DNA of 64,000 nucleotides from Micrococcus sp023147585 (GTDB taxonomy: Bacteria > Actinomycetota > Actinomycetes > Actinomycetales > Micrococcaceae): contig NZ_CP085253.1 of the NCBI RefSeq assembly GCF_044872765.1, forward strand, positions 1,860,001 to 1,924,000. Reading direction: 5' to 3'. Below are positions 50,659-59,062 of the stretch, in pieces. The notes below the pieces were generated by a model. The model saw nothing but the letters and a program-made list of their open reading frames with translations, made no database searches and was not told the DNA's origin. The position numbers and the translations under genes were made by a program. How positions within the stretch are numbered: position 1 is the first letter of the stretch; every line of letters starts with the position of its first letter.

Positions 50659-51285
50659 TCAGGACTCACGGACGAGCACCACGCCGAGGTCGGTGTTGAC
50701 GCGGGCAAGGGTCTCCAGGGCGGACTGCAGCGCCCAGGCCACCTCGCGCTGGCGGTGGAAGTCGCGCTGCAGGAGGTCGCGGCCGAGGTCGGCGAGCCAG
50801 CTGACCATGATCCGGTCGGTGCGACGGGAGGCGCGCAGCAGCTGCATCCACGTGTCCTCGAGGGCATCCAGGTCGCGCAGCTCGCCCGTGGCGCGCCGCA
50901 GCAGGTCCGAGTGGCGCCCCACGGTCTCCAGGACGTCCAGGGCGTGGGGCGGCAGCTCGTCGAGGCCGGCGCGCTGGATGAGCAGGCCGGCGCCCACCAC
51001 GCGCTGGATCGCCGTGTGCACGCCGCCGGCGAGCAGGTACAGGTCCTGGCGGGGGAGCGGCGTCACGTACGCGCTGCGCAGGGCGGTGAGGAAGGCCATG
51101 AGCGAGGCGGAGGAGGACGCGTCGAGTTCCATGAGGCCCCGCTCCATGCGGTCCAGCTCCTCGCCCTTCGCCCCCGGCACCTGGGCCACGGTCTGCACGG
51201 CCTTGCCGAGCGCGAGGGTGAGGTCCGCCATGTGGCGCAGGGCGGGGGTGTCCCGGGTCGTGAGCCAGGGCAGGCGGGGGGACAT
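50659..51285 (-). CDS. DUF47/PhoU-like regulator of phosphate transport
   Basis: The 208-residue all-helical protein matches the DUF47 family, which resembles PhoU and is normally paired with PiT transporters. The gene is directly upstream of the PiT gene, so both form one operon. A CACGGT hexamer lies close to the ATG at 51285. No classic phoU is seen by the pst genes, so this may serve a similar control role. Confidence 0.82.
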   Translation of the reverse strand: MSPRLPWLTTRDTPALRHMADLTLALGKAVQTVAQVPGAKGEELDRMERGLMELDASSSASLMAFLTALRSAYVTPLPRQDLYLLAGGVHTAIQRVVGAGLLIQRAGLDELPPHALDVLETVGRHSDLLRRATGELRDLDALEDTWMQLLRASRRTDRIMVSWLADLGRDLLQRDFHRQREVAWALQSALETLARVNTDLGVVLVRES

Positions 51286-51472
51286 CGGGCACCGTGCTTT
51301 CTGCGCGCGGGAGCGGCGGTCCGGCGGTGTGGCGGGCGGCGCGGCCGCCGGGATCGGAGGTCGGGGGAGGTGTCACGACGACGCCGGACCGGGAACGCCT
51401 CTCGGCGGAAGGCCGCTCGTGGCGGCTATGTGTTGGAGCCCGGGGTTACCAGCGGCCCGACGCCGTCGCCTC

Positions 51473-52147
51473 CTAGTCTAACGAGCCGTCGCGCCAGCCT
51501 CGAGCGGCCGCCTCCAGGGCATCGGCGGTGGACACCAGGCGGGCGGCACGCGCCGTGAGCCGCGCCGCGTGCGCGGGGTCCGCCGCCTCGGCGGCCTCCG
51601 CGTGGTTGACCTGCCCCAGAGCCGCCACCCGCGCGTAGGCGGCCGCCCGCTCGAACGCCACATCCAGATCGGAGCGGTAGGCCCCCGTGAGGATGGTGTC
51701 GGTGAGGCGCCGCAGCTCCTCCGGCCCGGGCGGCTCCACGGCGCCGGCCACGGCGCGCGCGGCGTGGGCCCCGTGCCCGGCGCGGTACCAGGCCGCCCAG
51801 CGCTCGCCGTCGCGGGCCGTGGCCTCCTGGAGCGCGTAGAGGCGCCACAGGGCCCCGGCCAGGGAGACGGCGGGCGCGTCCGACCAGAGCTCGGCGAGGG
51901 TCTCCACGCCCAGCTCGCCCACGAGCCCCACGAGGCGGCCGACGACGGCGGGGTCCTCCTCCGCCCGCCCGCCCGTCACGAGGGCGTGGGCCAGGCGCGA
52001 GGCCGCGGCGGCCACCTCCTGCGGGTCCTCGCCCCCGGCGAAGTGCGCGAGCTCGTCGGGCCGGGACACGCGGGGGCGATGGTGCCGCGTGAGGCCGGAG
52101 GCGCTCGAGCTGGCGCCGCGTCCGGCAGGGGAGCGGTGATGGGGCAT
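51473..52147 (-). CDS. conserved actinobacterial helical protein of unknown function
   Basis: The 224-residue protein is Ala/Glu/Arg-rich and mostly helical, with RPDELAHFAGGEDPQEVAAAASRLAHAL near 30-57 and VEPPGPEELRRLTDTILTGAYRSDLDVAFERAAAYARVAALG in its second half (residues about 135-175). Similar proteins occur across Micrococcales without a known role. GGAAGGAGC before the ATG at 52147 fixes the start. A divergent promoter region separates it from tRNA-Lys. Confidence 0.7.
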   Translation of the reverse strand: MPHHRSPAGRGASSSASGLTRHHRPRVSRPDELAHFAGGEDPQEVAAAASRLAHALVTGGRAEEDPAVVGRLVGLVGELGVETLAELWSDAPAVSLAGALWRLYALQEATARDGERWAAWYRAGHGAHAARAVAGAVEPPGPEELRRLTDTILTGAYRSDLDVAFERAAAYARVAALGQVNHAEAAEAADPAHAARLTARAARLVSTADALEAAARGWRDGSLD

Positions 52148-52192
52148 GGGTGTGCTGCTCCTTCCGGGGCAGACGGCGGCGGGACGCACGAC

Positions 52193-52198
52193 ACGGTA
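52193..52198 (-). promoter_or_regulatory. -10 element of the 51473-52147 gene
   Basis: TACCGT on the minus strand lies 46 bases before the start and diverges from the tRNA promoter. Confidence 0.4.
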
Positions 52199-52216
52199 GA
52201 CCCGCGAGGCCTCGGC

Positions 52217-52222
52217 TACCAT
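52217..52222 (+). promoter_or_regulatory. -10 element of tRNA-Lys
   Basis: TACCAT lies 62 bases before the tRNA. Confidence 0.35.
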
Positions 52223-52284
52223 GGCAGGGCACCCGCGAGGGTCGCCGACGACGGCCGTGTGCCGCCCAGGGGACGAGCGGGTGA

Positions 52285-52357
52285 GGGCCTCTAGCTCAGC
52301 TGGCAGAGCATCGGACTTTTAATCCGCCGGTCGCGGGTTCGATCCCCGCGGGGCCCA
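52285..52357 (+). tRNA. tRNA-Lys (anticodon TTT)
   Basis: The cloverleaf folds with acceptor GGGCCTC/GGGGCCC, D-stem GCTC/GAGC, anticodon loop CTTTTAA (anticodon at 52318-52320) and T-stem GCGGG/CCCGC with loop TTCGATC. One mismatch (T.C) is seen at the base of the anticodon stem, position 27-43. The 3' CCA is not encoded; CCG follows the discriminator A. Confidence 0.95.
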
Positions 52358-52393
52358 CCGGACGCGCAGTCCCGCCTCGCTTCGCCCGGGGTG

Positions 52394-52439
52394 GTCACGG
52401 CACGCCGTCTCGCCGTCACGGGACGCGGCGTGCCGTGAC
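52394..52439. terminator. hairpin between tRNA-Lys and acetyltransferase
   Basis: The 14-base arms 52394-52407 and 52426-52439 (GTCACGGCACGCCG and its complement) pair perfectly; the position serves both converging units. Confidence 0.75.
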
Positions 52440-52460
52440 CCCTCAGGGCAGCGGAGCCCG

Positions 52461-52919
52461 TCAGCCCAGGTCGCGGATGCGCTGGGCGGGGATGCCCGCG
52501 TACACGCCATTCGGCTCGGTGCTCTTGGTGACCACGGCGCCCGCGGCCACCACACAGCCGGGGGCCACGTCCACGCCGGGCAGGATCGTGCAGCCCGCGC
52601 CGAGCCAGCAGCCGTCGCCGATGGTCACGGGCGTCATGCTGAACTTCCCCGCCCGCTGGCGGGCCGGCCCGAGCTCGTGCGAGGCCGTGACGATCCGCAC
52701 GCCCGGCGCGATGGCCACGTGCTCGCCGACGGTCGTCCCGTTGTCGATCTCCACGCGGCGGTTGACGAACGTGTAGGCGCCGATGACCGCGCCCTTCTCG
52801 ATCCATGCGCCGGCCTTCACCCAGGCCGTGGGGTGGATGTCCGCGCCGGTGGCGCGGCTGCGGACGCGGTTGGAGGCGGTGCGGACACGAGCGACGAGCG
52901 TGGGGGGCAGGCGCTTCAT
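52461..52919 (-). CDS. left-handed beta-helix acyltransferase
   Basis: The 152-residue protein has repeated hexapeptides (IHPTAWVKAGAWIEKGAVIGA near 28-47 and TIGDGCWLGAGCTILPGVDVAPG near 98-120), typical of maltose/galactoside-type or serine-type O-acetyltransferases. The catalytic His is in TASHELGPA near 79. TAGACT ends six bases before the ATG. The acceptor substrate is unknown. Confidence 0.85.
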   Translation of the reverse strand: MKRLPPTLVARVRTASNRVRSRATGADIHPTAWVKAGAWIEKGAVIGAYTFVNRRVEIDNGTTVGEHVAIAPGVRIVTASHELGPARQRAGKFSMTPVTIGDGCWLGAGCTILPGVDVAPGCVVAAGAVVTKSTEPNGVYAGIPAQRIRDLG

Positions 52920-52925
52920 GCCGTC

Positions 52926-52931
52926 AGTCTA
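52926..52931 (-). promoter_or_regulatory. -10 element of the acyltransferase gene (leaderless)
   Basis: TAGACT on the minus strand ends six bases before the ATG at 52919. Confidence 0.6.
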
Positions 52932-52951
52932 GGGGTGCGGGCCCCCGCGGA

Positions 52952-53380
52952 TCACGGCGTGGACAGGCTCCAGGACCGTGTGCCCGACGGGGTGGGGGAG
53001 CCCGCCGTCTCGGTGGGGAACGGGTCGAACGTGGCCGGGCCGGAGGTGGCGGAGGCCGAGGAGGAGGCCGGGGAGCCCGACGCCGGGGAGCCCGACGTCG
53101 GTGCCGCGGACCCGGCACCCGATGTCGGTGCCGCGGACCCGGAGCCCGGCTGGGCGGTGGGCGTGGCGCTCGGCGTCGGCGTGGCGGTGAACGGGTTCGG
53201 CGGACCGCTCTGCGAGCGGGGCGACGGGTCCGGCGGGGTGTTCGGCGGGACGGTGCTGATGCCGCCGGCGAACACGCCGAGCACGGACAGGAGGAAGAGC
53301 GCGAGGCCGATCAGGCCGAGGCAGCCGAGGCAGCCACAGCCGCTGCGGCGTCCTCGACCTCCGGAGATGATGATGGCCAT
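52952..53380 (-). CDS. Pro/Ser-rich membrane-anchored protein
   Basis: The 142-residue protein has a cysteine-rich start (SGCGCLGCLG near 13-22), one membrane helix (about 19-41) and a long Ser/Pro/Thr/Gly extracellular tail with a GSAAPTSG repeat and a GSPASGSPAS repeat. It could be a small cell-surface protein. No function is recognised. It sits between the acyltransferase and the FAD oxidase. Confidence 0.6.
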   Translation of the reverse strand: MAIIISGGRGRRSGCGCLGCLGLIGLALFLLSVLGVFAGGISTVPPNTPPDPSPRSQSGPPNPFTATPTPSATPTAQPGSGSAAPTSGAGSAAPTSGSPASGSPASSSASATSGPATFDPFPTETAGSPTPSGTRSWSLSTP

Positions 53381-53474
53381 GGGGCGTCCTCCATGCTGGT
53401 GCGTCGCGCGTGCGGGTGGGCGTGCGGGGCGAGTCTACGGGGCCCGGCGCGTCCGTGGAGGGTCCGGGCCCTCC

Positions 53475-54833
53475 TCACGCCCCCAGCACGCGCTCCAGGT
53501 AGGGGTTGGCGAACACGCGTCCCGGGTCCACGGCGTCGCGCTGGGCGGTGAAGTCCGCGAACCGCGGGTAAGCGCGGGCGGCCCACTCCGCGTCCCGGTC
53601 GTGCTCTTTGCCCCAGTGGGGGCGCCCGCCCAGGGAGACGAGGAGCTCCTCCGCCGCCGCGAAGTACGCGGTGGGGTCCTCCCGGTGGTAGCGGTGCACC
53701 GCGAGGTACGCAGACTCGCGCCCGTGCGCGGTGGAGAGCCAGACGTCGTCGGCGGCCACGGTGCGGACCTCCACGGGGAAGGAGACGGCGTCCCCGGCCG
53801 CGGCCCGCTCGGCCGCGATGCGCCGCAGGCCCGCGAAGGCCTCCTCGAACCGCTCGAGCGGCACCGCGTACTCCATCTCGCGGAACCGCACGGCGCGCTC
53901 GGCCACGAACACCCGGTAGGAGACGTCCGTGTAGGTGCGCTGATCCACGCCGCGCGCGGACACCTGGTTCAGCAGGGGCACGAGACGGGGAGCGCGCGCC
54001 CCGAGGCGGCACATCCCCCCGAAGACCCCGTTGGAGAGGAACTCGTCCATCACCGCGGTGCGCACGGGGTCCACAGGGTCGATCCCTGCCGTGAGCGGCA
54101 GCCGGGTGTTCTCCTTGGTGAGCGCGAGGTCCGTGCCGGGGAACCAGGAGAACTCCAGGTGGTCCGCGGCGCGGGAGCGCTCCACGAAGGACTCGACGAC
54201 GGCGTCCAGCGGCTCGCTGCGCTCCCGGGCGTGCAGGAGGAACGCCGGGACCGTCCGCAGCTCCACCTCCGTGATGATGCCCAGGGCGCCGAGGCCCACC
54301 CGGGCGGCCTGGAACAGGTCGGGCTCGTGGTCGGCGTCGGCCCAGCGGACGGCGCCGTCGGCCGTCACGAGGCGCAGTCCCGTGACCATGCCCCCGTAGC
54401 CCGTGAAGCCCAGCCCTGTCCCGTGGGTCGCGGTGCTCAAGGCCCCGCCCACGCTCTGCCGGTCGATGTCGCCCATGTTGGCCAGGGCCAGCCCGTGCGC
54501 ACCCAGCAGGGGGCCGAGCTGGTGCAGCGGCGTGCCGGCGAGCACGCGCACCCGTCCGCCCTCCCGATCCACGGCGCTCAGCCCGGACAGCGCGGAGAGG
54601 TCCAGCTGGACGCCGTCGGTGGCGGCGATGGGGGAGAAGGAGTGCCCCGCCCCGATCGGCTTGACTCGCAGGCCCGCCTGCGCGGCGGCGCCCACGACGT
54701 CGGCCAGCTCCGGCACGGACTCCGGGCGCGCCTCGCGCGCGGGGCTCCAGGCGTGGCCGCCGGACCACGTGCGGCGGGCGGGGAGGCCCGGGCGCCCCGA
54801 GCGGGGGCGGCGGAGGGCGAGGGGGCGCGTCAT
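53475..54833 (-). CDS. FAD-linked oxidase (D-arabinono-1,4-lactone oxidase family)
   Basis: The 452-residue flavoprotein has an N-terminal FAD-binding domain with KPIGAGHSFSPIAATDGVQL near 60-79 and GGALSTATHGTG near 126-137, and a C-terminal ALO domain with the HWGK motif (GRPHWGKEH near 400). Relatives oxidise sugar lactones or alditols. Its start overlaps the stop of the aldolase-like gene (ATGA). The pairing of these two genes is seen in other Actinobacteria, but their shared pathway is not known to me. Confidence 0.88.
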   Translation of the reverse strand: MTRPLALRRPRSGRPGLPARRTWSGGHAWSPAREARPESVPELADVVGAAAQAGLRVKPIGAGHSFSPIAATDGVQLDLSALSGLSAVDREGGRVRVLAGTPLHQLGPLLGAHGLALANMGDIDRQSVGGALSTATHGTGLGFTGYGGMVTGLRLVTADGAVRWADADHEPDLFQAARVGLGALGIITEVELRTVPAFLLHARERSEPLDAVVESFVERSRAADHLEFSWFPGTDLALTKENTRLPLTAGIDPVDPVRTAVMDEFLSNGVFGGMCRLGARAPRLVPLLNQVSARGVDQRTYTDVSYRVFVAERAVRFREMEYAVPLERFEEAFAGLRRIAAERAAAGDAVSFPVEVRTVAADDVWLSTAHGRESAYLAVHRYHREDPTAYFAAAEELLVSLGGRPHWGKEHDRDAEWAARAYPRFADFTAQRDAVDPGRVFANPYLERVLGA

Positions 54834-55935
54834 GAGAACATCCTGCCCTCGCCCCGGTACGTGAGCCAGAGGTCCACGATGGCGTCCTCGCCCCGCGAGT
54901 ACACCGCGACGGCGTGCAGGTGCTCGGCGGGCTCCCCGGCCTTGGCATGGCGGAAGAACACGGGGTCGCCGAGGCGCAGGCCCGCGGCGGCGCGTCCGCG
55001 CAGGGGCGTCTGCACCTCGCCGGCGCCCTCCTGGCTGGAGTAGGAGAGCCCGGCCGGCCACGCGACCGTGGGGGAGCGGTCCGCGCCGGGCACGCCCGAG
55101 GCGATCCAGCCGCCGCCGGCCACCGTGACCACATCGGCCGCGGGGCGTCGCACCACGGGGCGCGTGAAGAAGCTCGCCGGCCGCAGCCCGAGGCCGCGGA
55201 ACCCGTCGAAGCTGGCCGGCCCCATGAGCCCGGAGCCCGCCCCGATCTCCCTGACCGCACCCTCGGCCACCGTGGACTCCACGGAGCCGGTGCCGCCGCC
55301 GTTGACGAAGTCCAGGTCCGCGCCCGCGGCACGGGCCGCCGCGCGCACGGCCGCCACGATGGCCGGTCGGCGGGACGAGAGGTCCCGGATGGAGCGGGAC
55401 TTGACCAGGCGGATCGCGGCGGCGCGCGGGCCGCTCCCCTCGGGCACGCCGGCCACCTGTCCCTCGTACGCCAAGAGGCCGGAGAGGCGCAGCCCCGGGG
55501 TGCGCGTGATCCGCTCGGCGAGCGCGCGCGCCTGCTCCGGGGTGCGCACGGCCGAGCGCAGGGCCCCCACGCGCAGGCGGCGCAGCGGCTGCCACGCGGT
55601 GAGCGCCGCCTCGTCCGTGGTGGGGTAGGCGACCAGGACGTCCGTCCGCCCGGACTCGACCCACCACAGGGCCTCCGTGAGTGAGTACGCCATGATCCCC
55701 GCGAAGCCGGGCTGGTCGAGCGCCTCGGTGATCGCGCGGCGGATGCGCACGGACTTGGAGGCCACGCGGACGGGCACGGCGCCTGCGCGGGCGTGCAGAG
55801 CGGCGGCGTTGGCCCGGAAGGCGTCGAGGTCCAGGAGGCCCAGGGGTCGGGAGCGCTCGTCCGCCGGCAGGGCGGCGAGCGCGGCGGCGTAGCGCTCGAA
55901 CGGGGGCGCCGGCGGCGGGGAGACGGGCTTCCCAC
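54830..55935 (-). CDS. PLP-dependent amino acid deaminase/aldolase (alanine racemase N-fold)
   Basis: The protein has the alanine racemase-type TIM barrel: LLDLDAFRANAAALHARAG is followed by VRVASKSVRIRR, where Lys binds PLP, and by the C-terminal D-threonine aldolase-like domain. The continuous frame is open from well upstream of 55900 to the stop at 54830, but the first ATG/GTG/TTG in it is GTG 55777, which would cut off the first strand and helix of the barrel. GTG 55935 is in another frame, so a one-base indel between 55900 and 55935 or an unusual start is needed. It is coupled to the FAD oxidase gene. Confidence 0.72.
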
Positions 55936-55936
55936 C

Positions 55937-55942
55937 TAGGAT
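55937..55942 (+). promoter_or_regulatory. -10 element of the esterase gene (leaderless)
   Basis: TAGGAT ends six bases before the ATG at 55949. Confidence 0.55.
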
Positions 55943-55948
55943 GGAACC

Positions 55949-56674
55949 ATGGCCTCCGCCTCCACGCCAGACATCGAGACGCTCAGCTCAGGAAATGCCG
56001 TGGCGTGGTCCCGTCCGGCGGGCGAGCGCTCCGGCACGGACCTCGTCCTCGTGCTGCACGGCTACGGCTCCAACGAGCGCCGGGCCGCCCGCACCTTCTT
56101 CCCCATGCTCCCGGAGCGCTGCACCGGCCTGGCCGTGCGCGGCGGCTTCGAGATCGACGCGTCCGCCACGGAGGGCGAGGGAGACCCGGGCGCGCACGGC
56201 TGGTTCCTGCTGGACCTGCTGCTGCAGTCCGACTTCGCCCAGGTGCTCGCCGCCGCCCACCGCGTCTTCGACGTCCTCGGCTCGCCCGAGGTGGCCGACG
56301 CGGGCTTCCGCTCCGTCTCCGTGCTCGGCTTCTCCCAGGGCATGGCCATGGCGACGACGGTCATCCGGCTGCGCCCCGAGGCCTTCACGTGCGGGGTGGG
56401 CCTCAGTGGCTTCGCCGTGGACAACGAGCTGCTGGCGATGCTCGACTCGCCCGTCGAAGGCCCCGGCCCCCGCCCCTTCTTCTGGGGCCGGGACGTCGAG
56501 GACCCCGTGATCAACCCGGACGCCGTTGCGCACACCCGCGGGTGGGCCGAGGCGCACACCCTGCTCACTGTGCGCTCCTACCCCGGCATGCTGCACGCCA
56601 CCCACCCGGACGAGGTGCGGGACGTGCGGATCTTCCTCGATTACACCCTCGCCGCCGCGCCGCCGGGATCCTGA
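55949..56674 (+). CDS. alpha/beta hydrolase (carboxylesterase/phospholipase type)
   Basis: The 241-residue enzyme has an oxyanion stretch VLHGYGSNE near 35-43, the nucleophile elbow GFSQGMAMA near 124-132, an Asp in the PVINPDAV region near 186, and a His in MLHATHPDE near 217. It matches the YpfH/carboxylesterase-2 group that hydrolyses acyl esters. No signal peptide is present. It diverges from the aldolase-like gene. Confidence 0.85.
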   Translation: MASASTPDIETLSSGNAVAWSRPAGERSGTDLVLVLHGYGSNERRAARTFFPMLPERCTGLAVRGGFEIDASATEGEGDPGAHGWFLLDLLLQSDFAQVLAAAHRVFDVLGSPEVADAGFRSVSVLGFSQGMAMATTVIRLRPEAFTCGVGLSGFAVDNELLAMLDSPVEGPGPRPFFWGRDVEDPVINPDAVAHTRGWAEAHTLLTVRSYPGMLHATHPDEVRDVRIFLDYTLAAAPPGS

Positions 56675-56694
56675 CGCACACCGTGCGCAGCCAC

Positions 56695-56700
56695 TACGGT
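56695..56700 (+). promoter_or_regulatory. -10 element of the 56708 gene (leaderless)
   Basis: TACGGT ends seven bases before the ATG at 56708. Confidence 0.55.
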
Positions 56701-56707
56701 GGTCCGC

Positions 56708-57574
56708 ATGGCAAAGAACTCGACGATCGGCCGCTTCGCGTCGGACAAGGCGACGAACCTGGCCCTCAAGTCCGCGCTCGACGAGGACGGCAACCCCACT
56801 GAGGCGTTCGAGAAGGTGGTCTTCAAGACGCTGGGCATCCAGCGTCCGCTGGTGCTGAAGAACATCCAGCGTCTCCGGGAGAAGCACCCCGGCGACACCC
56901 CGGACCAGCTCGCGGAGCGCCTGAGCGAGCAGTACCTCAACGCCGTGACCGGCGCTGGCGCCGCCGTCGGCGGCACCGCGATCATCCCGGGCGTCGGCAC
57001 CGTGGCCGCGCTGGGCCTGTCGGCCGCCGCCGTCGTGGGCTTCCTCGAGGCCACCGCGCTCTACGGGCAGTCCCTCGCCGAGCTGCACGGCATCAGCACC
57101 GCGGACCCCCAGCGCTCCCGGGCCGTCGTGATGACGCTCATGCTCGGCGACGACGCCAAGGAGCTGCTGCGCGAGGCCGCCGGCAAGGCCGGGGCGAAGC
57201 AGGACTCCATGGCGGGCCTGAACGCCCTGATGGGAACCTCGAGCGCGGCCGGTGGCGCCGGGGTGGGCGCGATGATGATGGACCAGCTCAAGCGGCGCTT
57301 CTTCAAGCGCCTCCTCGTGCGTCAGGGCGCGGGCATGATCGGCCGTGCCGTGCCGTTCGGCATCGGAGCCGTGATCGGCGGCGTGGGCAACCGCGCCATG
57401 GGCAAGGCCGTGGTAGAGAACGCGCGTCAGCTCTTCGGCCCGCTGCCCGCCGTGATTCCCGGCGAGCTGCGCGGCGAGTCCGTGCAGGCGGAGAAGGACG
57501 ACGACGGCGGCTTCCTCGGCGGCCTGCTGCGCGCCCTTCCGGGCGGCAAGGACAAGGACTCGACGAGGTCCTGA
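56708..57574 (+). CDS. Gly/Ala-rich membrane-associated protein of unknown function
   Basis: The 288-residue protein has hydrophobic, Gly-rich helices at about 80-118 (AGAAVGGTAIIPGVGTVAALG, then AAAVVGFLEATALYG) and 210-235 (GAGMIGRAVPFGIGAVIGGVGNRA), resembling EcsC/DUF697-like proteins. The ATG at 56708 follows the -10 at leaderless spacing and is preferred over 56699. No conserved catalytic residues are evident. It stands alone, facing the DUF445 gene. Confidence 0.7.
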   Translation: MAKNSTIGRFASDKATNLALKSALDEDGNPTEAFEKVVFKTLGIQRPLVLKNIQRLREKHPGDTPDQLAERLSEQYLNAVTGAGAAVGGTAIIPGVGTVAALGLSAAAVVGFLEATALYGQSLAELHGISTADPQRSRAVVMTLMLGDDAKELLREAAGKAGAKQDSMAGLNALMGTSSAAGGAGVGAMMMDQLKRRFFKRLLVRQGAGMIGRAVPFGIGAVIGGVGNRAMGKAVVENARQLFGPLPAVIPGELRGESVQAEKDDDGGFLGGLLRALPGGKDKDSTRS

Positions 57575-57597
57575 CGTCCTCTCCTGCCGGCCCGCGG

Positions 57598-57630
57598 CGG
57601 CGACGCTCCCCCACGCGGGGTGCGTCGCCG
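57598..57630. terminator. short hairpin between convergent genes
   Basis: CGGCGACGC (57598-57606) and GCGTCGCCG (57622-57630) can pair, 24 bases after the stop. Confidence 0.4.
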
Positions 57631-57649
57631 TCGTCGTGGGCGGGGGAGA

Positions 57650-58927
57650 TCAGAACAGCAGTGTGGCCAGCGTGTGGATGGCCAGGCCGGCGAGCGCACC
57701 GACCACGGAGCCGTTGATGCGGATGAACTGCAGGTCCCGGCCCACGAGGAGCTCGAGGGTGCGGGAGGTCTGCTCGCCGTCCCACCGCTCCACGGTCTCC
57801 TCGATCACGCCGGTCAGCTGCGGGCCGTAGGAGCTGAGTGCGTAGGCGGCGGCGCGCTGCGCGTAGCCGTCCACGCGCTCGCGCACCTCGGCGTCGTCCT
57901 GGAGGCGCCCGCCGAGGTCCTGCAGGGCGGCCACGAGGGCGCGGTGCAGGTCGGAGGCGGGGTCGGCGAGGGCGTCCAGCAGGGAGTCGCGCAGGGTGGT
58001 CCAGGCGCGGGAGGCCCAGCCGCGCAGGCGCTCGTCCGCGAAGAGGCTCGCCTTGAAGCGCTCCACGGAGGCGCGCGTGTCTGGGTCCTCGCGCATGTCA
58101 CGGACGAGGCGGTCCAGCCAGTCATCCACCGAGCGGCGGGCCTCGTGGTCCGGGTCGGAGCGGATGCCGGCGAGGTACTTCAGGGTCTCGGCGTGGAGGC
58201 GCTCCGCCAGGAGGCGGTCCACCATGTCCGGGCTCCACTCGGGGGAGCGGCGGCGCACCGTCTCGATGAACATCTCCGGGTGGGCGGCCACCCAGTCGCC
58301 CGTGTGGTTCACCACGAGCTCGACCACCTTGTCGTGGTGCCGGCCGGCCAGCACGGAGTCCAGCACGCCGGCGAGCGTGGGGGACCAGTCCGGCTCCACC
58401 ATGTGCTTCTGCATCAGCTGCTGCAGCAGGCGCTGCACGGCCTCATCGTCGGTGGCGGCCATGGTGTGCCGTGCCGCCGTCGCGACCTCCCCGGCCACGC
58501 GCCGGGCGTTCGCGTCCTGGCGCAGCCAGCCGCCGGCCGCGTGCGCGACCTGCAGCCCGGCCACCTTCTCCCGCGCGACGTCCGAGTCCAGGAAGTTCTC
58601 CTGCACGAACTCGCGCAGCGCCGCCCCGAGCTGGTCCTTCTTCCGAGGGATCAGGGCGGTGTGGGGCACGGGGATGCCGGCGGGGTGGCGGAACAGCGCG
58701 GTGACGGCAAACCAGTCGGCGAGCGCGCCCACCATGCCGCCCTCCGCCGCGGCGCGCACGAAGCCCCACGCGGGATGGACCTCCTGGAGTGGGAACGCGA
58801 TGACGAACACGACGGCCAGCGCCACGAGCAGGCCGGTGGCCACCGACTTCATGCGGCGCAGCCCGGCGGCGCGCTCGAGGGAGGCGGCGCTGAGGACCTG
58901 CTGGTCCGAGGCGGCGGAGAGGGACAC
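57650..58927 (-). CDS. DUF445 family membrane protein
   Basis: The 425-residue protein has an N-terminal pair of membrane segments (about 28-50, then GGMVGALADWFAVTALFRHP typical of DUF445), a long helical cytoplasmic part and a C-terminal hydrophobic helix (INGSVVGALAGLAIHTLATLLF). The family is widespread without a known activity. GTG at 58927 starts the protein. Confidence 0.85.
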   Translation of the reverse strand: MSLSAASDQQVLSAASLERAAGLRRMKSVATGLLVALAVVFVIAFPLQEVHPAWGFVRAAAEGGMVGALADWFAVTALFRHPAGIPVPHTALIPRKKDQLGAALREFVQENFLDSDVAREKVAGLQVAHAAGGWLRQDANARRVAGEVATAARHTMAATDDEAVQRLLQQLMQKHMVEPDWSPTLAGVLDSVLAGRHHDKVVELVVNHTGDWVAAHPEMFIETVRRRSPEWSPDMVDRLLAERLHAETLKYLAGIRSDPDHEARRSVDDWLDRLVRDMREDPDTRASVERFKASLFADERLRGWASRAWTTLRDSLLDALADPASDLHRALVAALQDLGGRLQDDAEVRERVDGYAQRAAAYALSSYGPQLTGVIEETVERWDGEQTSRTLELLVGRDLQFIRINGSVVGALAGLAIHTLATLLF

Positions 58928-59050
58928 GTGCGGCTCCTGGAGCGGGCGGAACGGAGGACCGGGCGGAGAGGACGCCGGGGTGAACCGAATGGTCCCCTCC
59001 AGTTAACCAGCCCGCCGCCTGGCGTCGGGGCTCCGGGCACCCGCCGCTCC

Positions 59051-59056
59051 TACGCT
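59051..59056 (+). promoter_or_regulatory. -10 element of the GDPD gene (leaderless)
   Basis: TACGCT ends six bases before the GTG at 59063. Confidence 0.5.
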
Positions 59057-59062
59057 CTGGGC

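Noticed and set aside
51286..51472. PHO box before the DUF47-PiT operon
   Set aside because: No GTTCACC-like direct repeats were found on either strand in this gap.
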